49,414 nucleotides of DNA from Candidatus Kapaibacterium sp. (GTDB taxonomy: Bacteria > Bacteroidota > Ignavibacteria > Kapaibacteriales > Kapaibacteriaceae): contig VERF01000013.1 in NCBI GenBank assembly GCA_018882895.1, positions 1-49,414 on the forward strand. The letters run 5' to 3'. Below the pieces are notes generated by a model. It worked only from the letters and a program-made list of their open reading frames with translations. It was not told the DNA's origin and did no database searches. The position numbers were made by a program, and so were the translations under genes. This document shows positions 41,338-49,110 of this stretch, piece after piece. Each line of letters starts with the position of its first letter. Position 1 is the first letter of the stretch.

Positions 41338-42449
41338 CCTCTTTTCCTCTGCACCATATCGCGAATGATCTCGGCAGCACGCTGGCTTGCTCCGTGCGAG
41401 GAAAGCATGTGGCGAATCTCAAGCATCGCATCGGTCAGCTCCTGACGTCTGTCGAGATTCGTCGAAAGATCGGCGATCTCCCGCGCGATGGCCTCGGGTG
41501 TAGCATCTGACTGAATGTACTCGTGGACCACGTTGCGCTGCAGAAGAAGATTCATGAGCGTGATCGACGGAACATCGATCAATGCCTTGCTCAGATGATA
41601 GCTCAAAAAAGATGTCCGATAGAAAGAGCCGTAGGGAAGCCCCCTGAGCGTTGCCTCAAGCGTGGAAGTGCCGGCCTTGATCATTCCTGCCCACGCCCCA
41701 TCTATGGCCTCAGCGGCATTGTCGACGATTGCCGCTCCGGCATCGGCAAGGGGCTGAAGCGCCGAAGGTGCGACGCCCGCAGCGCGAGGCACGACGAATG
41801 CGATGTTGCTGTCTGAGGCACGAACGCGCTCCATCGCTGCAGTGAGGATCGGTACGTGACGCTGCAGTTCCTGCGAGCGCGAGCCGGGCATCAGCAGGAT
41901 GGGTCCGCTGGGACGTCGAACTGTTGGCGGCCCGAGTGCCTCCATGAGCGGATGGCCGACGTATTCGGCTCGAATGCCGAAGCGGGAGAAGAACTCGACC
42001 TCGAACGGAAAGACAACCAAGAGCCGGTCCACGGCCGCGGCCAATGCTGGCGCCCGACGTTTGCCCCATGCCCAAAGCTGGGGCGCGATGTACCAGATCA
42101 CCGGCAGGCGCGGGGAGCGGACCCGACGAGCAAGGCGCAGATTGAAGCCCGGATAGTCCACGGGGATGAAGGCAAGGGGCTTGCTGCGCTCAATGTGGCG
42201 CTGACACGTCTCGAGCAGGTTCGTGAAGTACCGATATCGCTTGGCCACCTCCACAAAGCCCGTCACGGCAAGGTCTCGGATCGATGCCAGAGAGTGAAGA
42301 CCCTCGAGTTCCATGGCCGGACCCCCAAAGCCCTCGAAGACCACGTCCGGGATGTGCAGACGCAGCTGACGCATCAGGCGCGCCGCGTGCGCGTCGCCCG
42401 AGGGTTCGCCGGCCGTGATGAAGATGCGGGGGGGTAGTTCGTTACGCAT
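41334..42449 (-). CDS. lpxB: Lipid-A-disaccharide synthase
   Basis: 371 aa. This GT19 glycosyltransferase condenses UDP-2,3-diacylglucosamine and lipid X. RIFITAGEPSGDAHAARLM (the AGExSGD signature), FEGFGGPAMELEGL, PVDYPGFNLRLARR, VIWYIAPQLWAWGKRR, LLVVFPFEVEFFSRFGIRAEYVGHPLME and LLMPGSRSQELQRHVPIL are all present, as is GTSTLEATLRGLP near the end. It heads the lpxB-DUF374-lpxK-amidotransferase unit. A GATTTTTG box on the minus strand at 42479-42472 is one base from TAnnTTTG, in the 64-nt gap shared with the 42514 gene. Confidence 0.96.
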   Translation of the reverse strand: MRNELPPRIFITAGEPSGDAHAARLMRQLRLHIPDVVFEGFGGPAMELEGLHSLASIRDLAVTGFVEVAKRYRYFTNLLETCQRHIERSKPLAFIPVDYPGFNLRLARRVRSPRLPVIWYIAPQLWAWGKRRAPALAAAVDRLLVVFPFEVEFFSRFGIRAEYVGHPLMEALGPPTVRRPSGPILLMPGSRSQELQRHVPILTAAMERVRASDSNIAFVVPRAAGVAPSALQPLADAGAAIVDNAAEAIDGAWAGMIKAGTSTLEATLRGLPYGSFYRTSFLSYHLSKALIDVPSITLMNLLLQRNVVHEYIQSDATPEAIAREIADLSTNLDRRQELTDAMLEIRHMLSSHGASQRAAEIIRDMVQRKRG

Positions 42450-42481
42450 GGAGGATGCTCGCCATCAGGGTCAAAAATCGG

Positions 42482-42489
42482 TATATTTC
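42482..42489 (+). promoter_or_regulatory. -7 box for the small T9SS cargo gene
   Basis: TATATTTC matches TAnnTTTG except for the last base. It lies 24 nt before GTG 42514, with GGAGG in the leader. It shares the gap with the minus-strand GATTTTTG box of lpxB (42479-42472), so the two starts nearly abut. Confidence 0.35.
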
Positions 42490-42513
42490 GCCTCGGTTTT
42501 GGAGGATTCTCCC

Positions 42514-43167
42514 GTGAAACATCTGCTGGTGACAATTTTCGCTGCTATTGCCGTGTCTGTGGCCGGAGCCACCGATGCTGCACGGCTCGTGCGTTTGCAG
42601 GGATCCGAGCCGATTCTGCTCGATCCATCCTCAACGATACGCGTAGCCCAAGGCGCTGAGATCCGCCTGGGAATCGAGAACATCACCAGCGCTAAGTATC
42701 ACGAGATCACCTGGTACAAGAACGACGTGGCCATCCCGGGTGCCAACAGTGCCGTGCTGGTTCTTGCCGATCTGCAGGAGCTAGCATCCGGCACCTACAC
42801 GGCCATGGTAAAGACGCCCTGCGCTGCCCGCCGCACCTCTCCGGTGGTGATCAACGTCGAGCCCGAGGGCCCATCTGTGACGTCCACGCCAACGATCGCC
42901 GGATATCAACTGCAGTCGGTTTTGCCGAATCCTGTTTCGAGCAAGGCCACCATCACGTTTTCTGTGCCCGCCCCCTGCAAGGTCCACCTCAAGGTGGTTG
43001 ACATGGTCGGACACGATGTGGCCACGATCCTCAATGCCGACGTAGCCTCGGGAACCCACACGGCCGAGTTCGTCGTCAGTGGCTCGGACATCCCGTCGAC
43101 GCTTTACTACGTCGTTCTATCGACGCAGGGTTTCAAGACGTCGCAGCCGATGATCGTCGTCAAGTAA
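42514..43167 (+). CDS. Small secreted Ig-like protein with T9SS sorting domain
   Basis: 217 aa from GTG 42514, chosen because GGAGG precedes it and VKHLLVTIFAAIAVSVAGATDA is a signal peptide; the longer ORF runs into the lpxB promoter. Residues ~30-110 look like an Ig-like domain (LVRLQGSEPILLDPSSTIRVAQGAEIRLGIENI...ITWYKNDVAIPGANSAVLVLADLQELASGTYTAMV), which is the WYKNG...L..v..sG.Y pattern. The C-terminus LQSVLPNPVSSKATITFSVPAPCKVHLKVVDMVGHDVATIL...YYVVLSTQGFKTSQPMIVVK is a type A T9SS domain. It may be an adhesin or surface ligand. Function unknown. Confidence 0.8.
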   Translation: MKHLLVTIFAAIAVSVAGATDAARLVRLQGSEPILLDPSSTIRVAQGAEIRLGIENITSAKYHEITWYKNDVAIPGANSAVLVLADLQELASGTYTAMVKTPCAARRTSPVVINVEPEGPSVTSTPTIAGYQLQSVLPNPVSSKATITFSVPAPCKVHLKVVDMVGHDVATILNADVASGTHTAEFVVSGSDIPSTLYYVVLSTQGFKTSQPMIVVK

Positions 43168-43179
43168 GCCCCGCAAGCC

Positions 43180-44499
43180 TTACCACTCCAGCGACGTCGT
43201 TGCCTTATAGCCAAAGCTGTTGGTGAGGGTGATCTTCATCCGGTAGGGGGCTATTGCAGTCACATCAAGTCCATCCATTGGGATGACCGCGCGGGCAACG
43301 ATTCCGTCCTCTTGCGGACAGAGCCGAATGTCTTTGGGGTTGGCCTTCAGCAGAAGCGAGCCCGAGCCGCCAACACTTACCGATACCTCGCAGATGCCCG
43401 GAATGTGATCAACGAAGTCCACCACCAAAACGGCCTGATCGCCATCGCGGGCCAGGAATACGCCTCGTAGTTCGGGCTTTTCTTCCAGAGCCACGCGCTG
43501 CACATCTGACGAGGTGCTGAGATGATGTGTGTGGACGCTGGCAAGCTCGACCACGCGCGAGGTGCGCCGGCGTGAGGCGTCGAGGTTGAACCACTCGATG
43601 TTCATCATGTTCTGGCTGCGGGCGCTCACCACGCCGTCGCCCGTGTCGAAGATATCGTCGATCGAGCCTCCGATCACGCTCAGGACCTTGCGGACGAGTT
43701 CTTGGGCAGCCCCCTTGCTGAGGGTGTTGTTCACCAGGTCTACCTTGCCGATCACGCTGATGTATTCTACGTCGAGCGGGTGGGCCATCTTGCCCAGTCG
43801 CCTCAGGTACTCGCCCCCATCTTCGGGCCGACGTAGGTCGCGAACCGCCCAACTGTCGAACGGCACGTCGTCCTGCGCCTTCCGCACGGCCGAAAGGGCC
43901 AGTTCGCAGGGCGTCTTGGTCAGCACGCTTCCATTGCGGGCGCAGTCGGCAAGATCGGTCGTCACATCCCAGATCTTGGCCATCGCTGAGCCCAGGTGCG
44001 GCGTACCGATGGTGATGAGGCGCTTGACGTTGTGATCCGTCAGGCGTTTGCACAGATAGGCCCGTGCGGCCAGGCCACCCATACTGTAGCCGACCAGGAT
44101 CACACGATCGGCGCCGGTGGTTCGGCGAACCTCCGTGATGCAGGCCTCGAGCTCGTCGCGCCAGGCATTGATCGAATCGGACGAATTGGAAAAGGCCACC
44201 GTGAAGAAGTCGGCCTGACCCGAGCCGGCGATCACTCGCCGAATGTTCCCCTTGCGATCGGCCGCCAGTTCGCCGCCGTAGGTAAGCCCCAGATCCTTTC
44301 GGAAGTACTCGGTGGCCGGCCCGTGCCAGACATCGGCCTTTTGTCCGAGACCGTGCAGAAGGATGATCGGATAGGGGACCTTCATTCCGAAGGAGAGGCA
44401 TGACTGCCTGAGCTTCGGAAGGCGGGCGATACGGTCTGGAACGGATGTGCACCCAACGCCGATGATGGCCAGAAGGGCAAGCAGGATTGGTCGTGTCAT
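43180..44499 (-). CDS. Alpha/beta-hydrolase (lipase/PGAP1-like), probable lipoprotein
   Basis: 439 aa from ATG 44499, overlapping the CNNM gene stop as ATGA; the track's start lies inside that gene. MTRPILLALLAIIGVGC looks like a lipoprotein signal, though the lipobox is weak. YPIILLHGLGQKADVWHG is the oxyanion-hole strand-HG motif, DRVILVGYSMGGLAARAYL holds nucleophile Ser139, and KRLITIGTPHLGS is the GTPH motif of lipases that act on lipids or attached esters. The C-terminal ~120 residues form a separate beta domain (VLVVDFVDHIPGICEVSVSVGGSGSLLLKANP...). Probable envelope lipase; substrate unknown. Confidence 0.82.
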   Translation of the reverse strand: MTRPILLALLAIIGVGCTSVPDRIARLPKLRQSCLSFGMKVPYPIILLHGLGQKADVWHGPATEYFRKDLGLTYGGELAADRKGNIRRVIAGSGQADFFTVAFSNSSDSINAWRDELEACITEVRRTTGADRVILVGYSMGGLAARAYLCKRLTDHNVKRLITIGTPHLGSAMAKIWDVTTDLADCARNGSVLTKTPCELALSAVRKAQDDVPFDSWAVRDLRRPEDGGEYLRRLGKMAHPLDVEYISVIGKVDLVNNTLSKGAAQELVRKVLSVIGGSIDDIFDTGDGVVSARSQNMMNIEWFNLDASRRRTSRVVELASVHTHHLSTSSDVQRVALEEKPELRGVFLARDGDQAVLVVDFVDHIPGICEVSVSVGGSGSLLLKANPKDIRLCPQEDGIVARAVIPMDGLDVTAIAPYRMKITLTNSFGYKATTSLEW

Positions 44500-45794
44500 G
44501 TTTCTGCGACGCGCATGGAGATGCGAACTCGCTCGACACGACGGGGCGACGCCGACAGAATTGTGCATGAGTATCCGTCGATCACAACCACGTCACCAAC
44601 CGCTGGGATGCGGCCGGCACGTACATTGATGAGTCCGCCGAGCGTCTCATAGTCATCGCTTTCTGGCAGCGGTTCGGGCAGGAACTCGTTGGCCTCGTCG
44701 ATACGGATGGCCGCATCAAGCTCGAACGAACCCTGAGATTGCTGGGCGTGCATCGGCGTTTCGTCATCGTACTCATCCTGAATGTTGCCGACGAGTTCTT
44801 CGATGATGTCTTCGAGTGTCAGCAGGCCGGCCGTGCCGCCAAATTCATCCAGCACCACGGCCATGTGAACCTTGTCGCGCTGCATATCGCGCAGTAGCCG
44901 CTTCAGCTTTACGTCTTCCTGAACCAGGTAGGGGGCGTGCAGAATATCCTGCACGATCACCAGATCCCTGTGATGCATCAGCGTAAGCAGGTCCTTGGCA
45001 TATATGATCCCAACGATCGTGTCGATCGTTCCGCGGTACACCGGAAGGCGCGAGTACCCCTCGGTCATGACCGAGTCGAGCATCAAATCAACCGGCGTTG
45101 CGATATCGATTGCAGTGATCTTTGACCGAGGCACCATCACCTGGGCCGCCGTTGTTTCGGTGAATTCGAAGACGTTGTCGATCAGCTCCTGTTCCGAGAC
45201 CTCCAAAGCCCCCTGCTTGGACGACTCGGCGATCAGGTAGCGGAGCTCTTCGGGCGAGTGGACATCGTGCTCTCCGGCATGCTTGATGCCGGCGACACTG
45301 AGCATGGCGTTCGACATCCAATTCAGCGCACCAACAACCGGGCGGAACACGGCGTAGAAGGCCCGCATAGGGATGGCCACAGCAAGCGTCACCGACTCCG
45401 GACGGCGGATGGCATAGGACTTTGGAGCGATCTCGCCAACAACGATGTGCAGCACCGTGATGATGGAGAAGGCGATGATCAGTGAAACGGTATGCAGTAC
45501 CTCGGCAGAGAGCGTGATGTTAAGGGCAACCGCCGCCTGAGCAACCAGGTTTGCCACCACACTTTCGCCGATCCACCCCAGACCGAGAGAGGCAAGGGTG
45601 ATGCCAAGCTGGCAGGCGCTCAGATACGCGTCGAGGTGCTCAAGGATGTGCCGGGCAACGCCGGCAAACATGTTGCCCTCGCGTGCGCGGATCTCGATCT
45701 GCGAGGTTCGGACCTTGACCATTGCGAACTCGGCCGCAACGAAAAATCCGTTGAGGATGACGAAGAACATCGTCAGTGCGATATCACCGATCAT
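44496..45794 (-). CDS. CNNM/CorC-type membrane protein with CBS domains
   Basis: 432 aa from ATG 45794; the track starts three codons earlier at a TTG. Four membrane helices in a DUF21 domain (FFVILNGFFVAAEFAMVKVR; LGITLASLGLGWIGE; VSLIIAFSIITVLHIVVGEIAPK) are followed by two CBS domains (VMVPRSKITAIDI...; ILHAPYLVQEDVKLKRLLRDMQRDKVHMAVVLDEFGGTAGLLTLEDIIEELVGNIQDE) and a C-terminal CorC_HlyC domain. GGTAGLLTLEDIIEELVGNI is the family signature. Such proteins are linked to Mg2+/Co2+ efflux and haemolysin-like activity, but the ion here is unproven. It lies between recO and the lipase, with 18- and 4-nt junctions. Confidence 0.9.
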   Translation of the reverse strand: MIGDIALTMFFVILNGFFVAAEFAMVKVRTSQIEIRAREGNMFAGVARHILEHLDAYLSACQLGITLASLGLGWIGESVVANLVAQAAVALNITLSAEVLHTVSLIIAFSIITVLHIVVGEIAPKSYAIRRPESVTLAVAIPMRAFYAVFRPVVGALNWMSNAMLSVAGIKHAGEHDVHSPEELRYLIAESSKQGALEVSEQELIDNVFEFTETTAAQVMVPRSKITAIDIATPVDLMLDSVMTEGYSRLPVYRGTIDTIVGIIYAKDLLTLMHHRDLVIVQDILHAPYLVQEDVKLKRLLRDMQRDKVHMAVVLDEFGGTAGLLTLEDIIEELVGNIQDEYDDETPMHAQQSQGSFELDAAIRIDEANEFLPEPLPESDDYETLGGLINVRAGRIPAVGDVVVIDGYSCTILSASPRRVERVRISMRVAET

Positions 45795-45812
45795 GGGACA
45801 CAATATACGCCG

Positions 45813-46514
45813 TCATCGCAGGGTGTTGAAGGCCTGCGGAGCTATGCGGGTATCTAGGTGGTGCGAAAAATAGAGGCTGAGAAACGACTCGATCTCAAGC
45901 CGATCCGATTCCTGTGCGGACGTCCACTTGCCCCGCAGCGATGAATGCATGATGCCGTACGAGGCGATTGACAATCGAATCCCGCCATCATGTTCATAAA
46001 CGGCGCCGTCTGACACGTCGATTGATACGTACCTGCGATCCTGCGGGAAGGGGGCTCTCTGCAGTCCAAAGCCCATCAGGTCCGCTAGCCGCAGGCGCAT
46101 GGCAACGCTCACGGAATATGCGTCGTCGTTTGCTGCTGAGTCCAGAACGTTCAAAGCGCGACACAGCAACTCGAACACACCGGCGTCAGGCTGCTCCTGT
46201 GCCTGCGTGCGCATGATCAACTCGCACATCAGCAGTCCGGCCCCGAGGTGGTCATACGACCCCTGGATTCGGGCTCTGGGCGCAATCGTTTCAGCGCGGG
46301 AGACCGTATGCAGGTCCTTGTTCTTGCCATGATACACCGTCAACCGAGCATGGCTCATTGGTTCCAGGGCAGAGCCGAGACTTGAGGATGCCGTACGAGC
46401 CCCTTTCGCCACAAGGCCGACCTTGCCGAGCTCCCGGCTGTAGGCCGTCACGATCCGGGATGAGTCCCCGAATCTGCGAGAATGTATGATGATGGCTTCC
46501 GTTGAGACGATCAC
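45813..46514 (-). CDS. recO: DNA repair protein RecO
   Basis: 233 aa from GTG 46514. It works with RecF and RecR in recombination mediator activity. VSTEAIIIHSRRFGDSSRIVTAYSRELGKVGLVAKGAR is the OB-fold signature (ea.vL..r.yge.d.iv.lfTre.G.i...akGar). LGSALEPMSHARLTVYHGKNKDLHTVSRAE and HLGAGLLMCELIMRTQAQEQPDAGVFELL follow as in RecO. The Cys zinc cluster of many RecOs is not obvious. It starts the recO-CNNM-lipase unit; its start lies 22 nt from the tRNA promoter pointing the other way. Confidence 0.93.
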   Translation of the reverse strand: MIVSTEAIIIHSRRFGDSSRIVTAYSRELGKVGLVAKGARTASSSLGSALEPMSHARLTVYHGKNKDLHTVSRAETIAPRARIQGSYDHLGAGLLMCELIMRTQAQEQPDAGVFELLCRALNVLDSAANDDAYSVSVAMRLRLADLMGFGLQRAPFPQDRRYVSIDVSDGAVYEHDGGIRLSIASYGIMHSSLRGKWTSAQESDRLEIESFLSLYFSHHLDTRIAPQAFNTLR

Positions 46515-46535
46515 AGGGGAAGTTACGACGTGGCC

Positions 46536-46565
46536 TTGTCAGAATCCCGGAGGGGCATATATTTG
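46536..46565 (+). promoter_or_regulatory. Promoter of tRNA-Asn
   Basis: TTG (46536-46538), 19-nt spacer, then TATATTTG (46558-46565): the best match to the Bacteroidota -33/-7 consensus in the window. The -7 box ends 8 nt before the first tRNA base, so a 5' leader of only a few bases is expected. Confidence 0.75.
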
Positions 46566-46573
46566 CAATCCCT

Positions 46574-46647
46574 TCCGCAGTAGCTCAGCTGGTTAGAGCA
46601 TCTGACTGTTAATCAGAGGGTCCGGGGTTCAAGTCCCTGCTGCGGAG
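46574..46647 (+). tRNA. tRNA-Asn, anticodon GTT
   Basis: 74 nt. The acceptor TCCGCAG (46574-46580) pairs perfectly with CTGCGGA (46640-46646), and the discriminator is G. The anticodon arm TCTGACTGTTAATCAGA gives GTT at 46608-46610. The T arm has GGGTTCAAGTCCC. CCA is not encoded. It reads AAC/AAU; with GatCAB it may be charged through Asp-tRNA(Asn) if the cell lacks AsnRS. Confidence 0.97.
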
Positions 46648-46656
46648 CGAAACCAT

Positions 46657-46695
46657 ACGCCGTTGCCCCTTGGGGTCGACGGCGTTCCTGTTTTT
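46657..46695 (+). terminator. Terminator-like hairpin after tRNA-Asn
   Basis: ACGCCGT (46657-46663) pairs with ACGGCGT (46679-46685), with CCCC/GGGG stacked inside it, followed by TCCTGTTTTT. This is a plausible rho-independent end of the tRNA transcript. Confidence 0.65.
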
Positions 46696-46963
46696 GGCCG
46701 ATTGGATACGATACGTTGCCGGATGGTGGCTATGTGGCCAGTTGGTGGCCCTAGAAAACCGAAGCGGTCGGGTCGACATGCGTCCCAACCGCTTCCATTC
46801 AGTGTACCGGCACGTATCTAATTGCGACGTGACGGCTCCCAACACTGTATTTCTCTTTCTCTTTCTGGCTAGAGGGCGAAGGATCGTCGCACCCACGACC
46901 CTTCGCCATCATCGCCATTCTTTCCGTACGCAACTTACGGGAGTCAGTTGCTAAAACACGGTC
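46696..46963. other. Gene-free stretch with two strong hairpins
   Basis: No convincing gene. A 12-bp inverted repeat with one mismatch (GAAGCGGTCGGG at 46761-46772 and its partner 46784-46795) is followed on the minus strand by GGTTTTC, so it could end the minus-strand transcript of the 46986 gene. A second dyad, GGCGAAGG (46875-46882) and CCTTCGCC (46900-46907) with TCGT/ACGA inside, has no T-run on either side. The minus-strand ORF 46609-46896 overlaps the tRNA and is spurious. Confidence 0.6.
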
Positions 46964-46985
46964 AACAATCAAATTTTTGGGACAG
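46964..46985 (+). repeat. Left inverted repeat of the unknown element
   Basis: 22 nt beginning AACAATCA and ending TTTTGGGACAG, separated by AAT. It abuts the stop codon of the 46986 gene exactly. Its reverse complement recurs at 48653-48674 with 19 of 22 bases identical. Confidence 0.75.
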
Positions 46986-48593
46986 CTATTTTTTGAGGTT
47001 TTTTGTCCGTGTTTTCTGCTGTACAGGCTGACCCTTGGCAGGCCCTAAGCTCAATAACGACGGGCGAATCCGCTTGATGTGATGCCTATATAAACGGCAT
47101 ACAAGTTCGAGGTATGGAACGATCTCGTAGGCACTGAAAGCGGATTCTGTGACAAGTGTATCGAGGAGTTTATCGATCTCTTTGGTGCGACGGAGGGTCA
47201 TTCTCTCGGTTCGATCGACGGTTTCAAACAGAGCTGCCAGCCGCAGGAAGGCAGACGTGCGCTTACAGGATCGGATCTGCTGGTAGATCTTGTGCATTAC
47301 CGCCAGCTTTTCAACCACTTCAGTGGTCGTGAACCTGCAAACGCTCTCCTGCAGGACGGAACTTATGAGTGTTGCCAGCAGGGCGTGCAGGCGCAGCAGG
47401 CTGTCGCCGGCCCGGCGGTCGCTACTTTCGTTGCGAATCATGGCGATACGGGAAACACGGCGGTCAATTGGGAGCTTCTCTCGGTCATAAAGAGAAACGG
47501 CGATGGACCGTTGGATGAGAATGTGAAACCGTGTTCCATCTTCAGCCGCGCTCAGGTGACTTGGACGGATGCCATCAATTGTTGCGATAGCATCTGAGTA
47601 TCGTCCCTCCCAGAGGAATGCATCGACCAGCCATGAGTAGAAGGTCACATCCACAGGGCGCTTTGTTGCTTTGGCGCTTCGTATCTCTCGGGCGATCATA
47701 CCCTCCAGGATCGGGATCGCTCGGTTGTACTGCTTGGTGGCCACGAAGACGCTCAGGTACATCCGGTCGGAGTCGCGGCCATAGATAGGGGAGTTTTTGT
47801 TGACGGCCAATGAGGCCCGCTTGTACACATCCGCCCATTTGATGACCTGCTCACTCTTTGAATAGACCTGGCTGATGATGTAGGCGCAGGACGCCGCGAT
47901 CATTTGTGCCTGGGGTGAAAGCTCATCGATATGCCCGTTGATAACGTCATCCAGGCGTTCGCTGATCTCGGCAACTCGGGGTTCGAACGAAGAGGCGCGG
48001 TAACGTCGTCGGATGATGCTCTGAAGCTCGATATACATCACCATCCAGTCCCAGCAATCATTGAGCGCGTCGAGATTCCGCTTGGCTGCGTCCATTGACT
48101 GCAGAACCCGACTGTGCTTTTGAGACGTAGACAGGTAAAACGACAGAAAGAGCCCGGCCGAAACCGCAATCGGGAGCATATATGGGTCCCGCGCCGACGA
48201 CACGGTCGACGACAGCCGCTCCTGTGCCCGGTACTGCTGGCGAAGGAAATAGGCGTCAACGCCGGAGGTATACATTGTGATAAGCGACAGCCAGACATTT
48301 CGAAATGACTGCTCGTCCGGTGTCTGACGCGATGTGGCCTCTATCGTGATCGACTCCAGATCATTTTGGGTTCGTGAGATCAGACGTCGAAGTGTGGCCG
48401 GCTTTATGTCCTCCGTTCCATAGATCAAGGTCGATATCTCCCGCTCAGACTTCTTCCCGATTCTGATCTGATTTGCAGCCAGAATGCACTTGGCAACCAT
48501 CGGAGAGAAGCGCTTGGCAAGCTGCTCCTCGGACAAAAGTTCGGGCTCGACCGAAAGTGCGTACTCCAAAGATTCGCGCAGACCTCTTCTCAT
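46986..48593 (-). CDS. Unknown 535-aa helical protein inside the inverted repeats
   Basis: No signal peptide; one possible weak hydrophobic stretch (YMLPIAVSAGLFLSFYLSTS, ~140-158). Almost wholly alpha-helical by eye, with helix pairs that resemble TPR/solenoid repeats (ALNDCWDWMVMYIELQSIIRRRY; MIAASCAYIISQVYSKSEQVIKWADVYKRASLAV; YLSVFVATKQYNRAIPILEGMIAREI; FYSWLVDAFLWEGRYSDAIATID; RFHILIQRSIAVSLYD). The N-terminus (EEQLAKRFSPMVAKCILAANQIRIGKKSEREISTLIYGTEDIKPATLRRLISRTQNDLESI) could be a helical DNA- or protein-binding region. The C-terminal tail is basic (PAKGQPVQQKTRTKNLKK). Not recognised; codon use looks more AT-rich than neighbours. ATG 48593 starts just upstream of LRESLEYALSVEPELL. 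Confidence 0.6.
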   Translation of the reverse strand: MRRGLRESLEYALSVEPELLSEEQLAKRFSPMVAKCILAANQIRIGKKSEREISTLIYGTEDIKPATLRRLISRTQNDLESITIEATSRQTPDEQSFRNVWLSLITMYTSGVDAYFLRQQYRAQERLSSTVSSARDPYMLPIAVSAGLFLSFYLSTSQKHSRVLQSMDAAKRNLDALNDCWDWMVMYIELQSIIRRRYRASSFEPRVAEISERLDDVINGHIDELSPQAQMIAASCAYIISQVYSKSEQVIKWADVYKRASLAVNKNSPIYGRDSDRMYLSVFVATKQYNRAIPILEGMIAREIRSAKATKRPVDVTFYSWLVDAFLWEGRYSDAIATIDGIRPSHLSAAEDGTRFHILIQRSIAVSLYDREKLPIDRRVSRIAMIRNESSDRRAGDSLLRLHALLATLISSVLQESVCRFTTTEVVEKLAVMHKIYQQIRSCKRTSAFLRLAALFETVDRTERMTLRRTKEIDKLLDTLVTESAFSAYEIVPYLELVCRLYRHHIKRIRPSLLSLGPAKGQPVQQKTRTKNLKK

Positions 48594-48786
48594 GGCCTAT
48601 ACCTACGGGGTTTGTGGCGTTTTCGCTGACTCGGATTGGCGGACAAAAATTACTGTCCCAAAATACTGATTGTTACACCATGACATGGGAGAAATTTGTC
48701 GGAAGTTCGTGTTAGAAACTTTGCACACGCAAAACATCTTTACAAAGAACATCCCTTCACTTCCATTCTAACCCCTGGAGACTACC
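48594..48786. other. 193-nt gap between the unknown gene and the 67-aa ORF
   Basis: Holds the right inverted repeat (48653-48674) and, on the plus strand, TTTG (48695-48698), 17 nt, AAACTTTG (48716-48723), which is one base off TAnnTTTG and could be a promoter for the 48787 gene. AT-richer than the surroundings. Nothing else recognised. Confidence 0.45.
48653..48674 (-). repeat. Right inverted repeat of the unknown element
   Basis: Plus strand starts CTGTCCCAAAA and ends TGATTGTT, with TAC between them. It lies 60 nt upstream of the 46986 gene's start, so it could also overlap its promoter region. Confidence 0.75.
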
Positions 48787-48990
48787 ATGGAACTTCTCAT
48801 CTCGATCCTCATGTGGCTTGGTCTGATCACAGCCGGCAACACATACACAACGCAGGATATTCAGCAGATCGCCGCCACGAATCAGGCAGCTGTCCAGCAG
48901 ACGCAAACCGATTGGAATAACCGTCCACAAGCCGCGAACGTCCAGACGCCGGTTTCGGCGATCGACAAGGTCATCATCGGTCTGCACTGA
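48787..48990 (+). CDS. Small exported or membrane-anchored protein, unknown
   Basis: 67 aa. TGGAG precedes ATG 48787. MELLISILMWLGLITAGNTY is a short hydrophobic N-terminus (signal or anchor), followed by a Gln/Thr/Asn-rich segment (TTQDIQQIAATNQAAVQQTQTDWNNRPQAANVQT) and a short end (VSAIDKVIIGLH). Polar Q/N-rich composition suggests a disordered or coiled segment in the periplasm. No family recognised, and gene status rests on the ribosome-binding site, the upstream promoter-like sequence and the signal-like start. Confidence 0.5.
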   Translation: MELLISILMWLGLITAGNTYTTQDIQQIAATNQAAVQQTQTDWNNRPQAANVQTPVSAIDKVIIGLH

Positions 48991-49011
48991 TCGATACCGG
49001 GCGAGATGGTC

Positions 49012-49106
49012 GGGCGAGACAGTGTCTCGCCCCTACATGTCTCTAATCGGGCGAGACTGCGTCTCGCCCCTACATAATGGTAATCGGGCGAGACTGCGTC
49101 TCGCCC
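49012..49106 (+). repeat. Three-copy palindromic repeat array
   Basis: Copies at 49012-49032, 49049-49069 and 49086-49106, each 21 nt: GGGCGAGAC, 3 nt, GTCTCGCCC, followed by CCTACAT. The first copy is a perfect odd palindrome (centre G, 10-bp arms); the others have TGC in the middle. Spacing is 37 nt, and partial remnants (GCCCCTAC, TAATCGGGC) continue to ~49140. There are no unique spacers, so this is not a CRISPR. Confidence 0.9.
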
Positions 49107-49110
49107 CTAC

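Larger units (their letters stand above)
46964..48674. mobile_element. Candidate 1.7-kb element: one unknown gene bounded by inverted repeats
   Basis: The two 22-nt repeats (46964-46985 and 48653-48674, opposite orientation) enclose the 535-aa gene and little else. Similarity continues a little both inward (T-rich then GTCCG on each side) and outward (GGT before AACAATCA). I could not find a clear target-site duplication, and the encoded protein shows no DDE, Tyr or Ser recombinase motif I recognise. The paired sites could also be binding sites rather than transposon ends. Confidence 0.35.

Noticed and set aside
46609-46896. Minus-strand 95-aa ORF ending RSRDLNPGPSD
   Set aside because: It overlaps tRNA-Asn antisense. 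This tail is a frequent artefact of translating tRNA complements, and the ORF has no ribosome-binding site.
49012-49106. Possible CRISPR at the right end
   Set aside because: Only three palindromes, 16-nt spacers that are near-copies of each other (CCTACAT, TAATC), and no cas genes.
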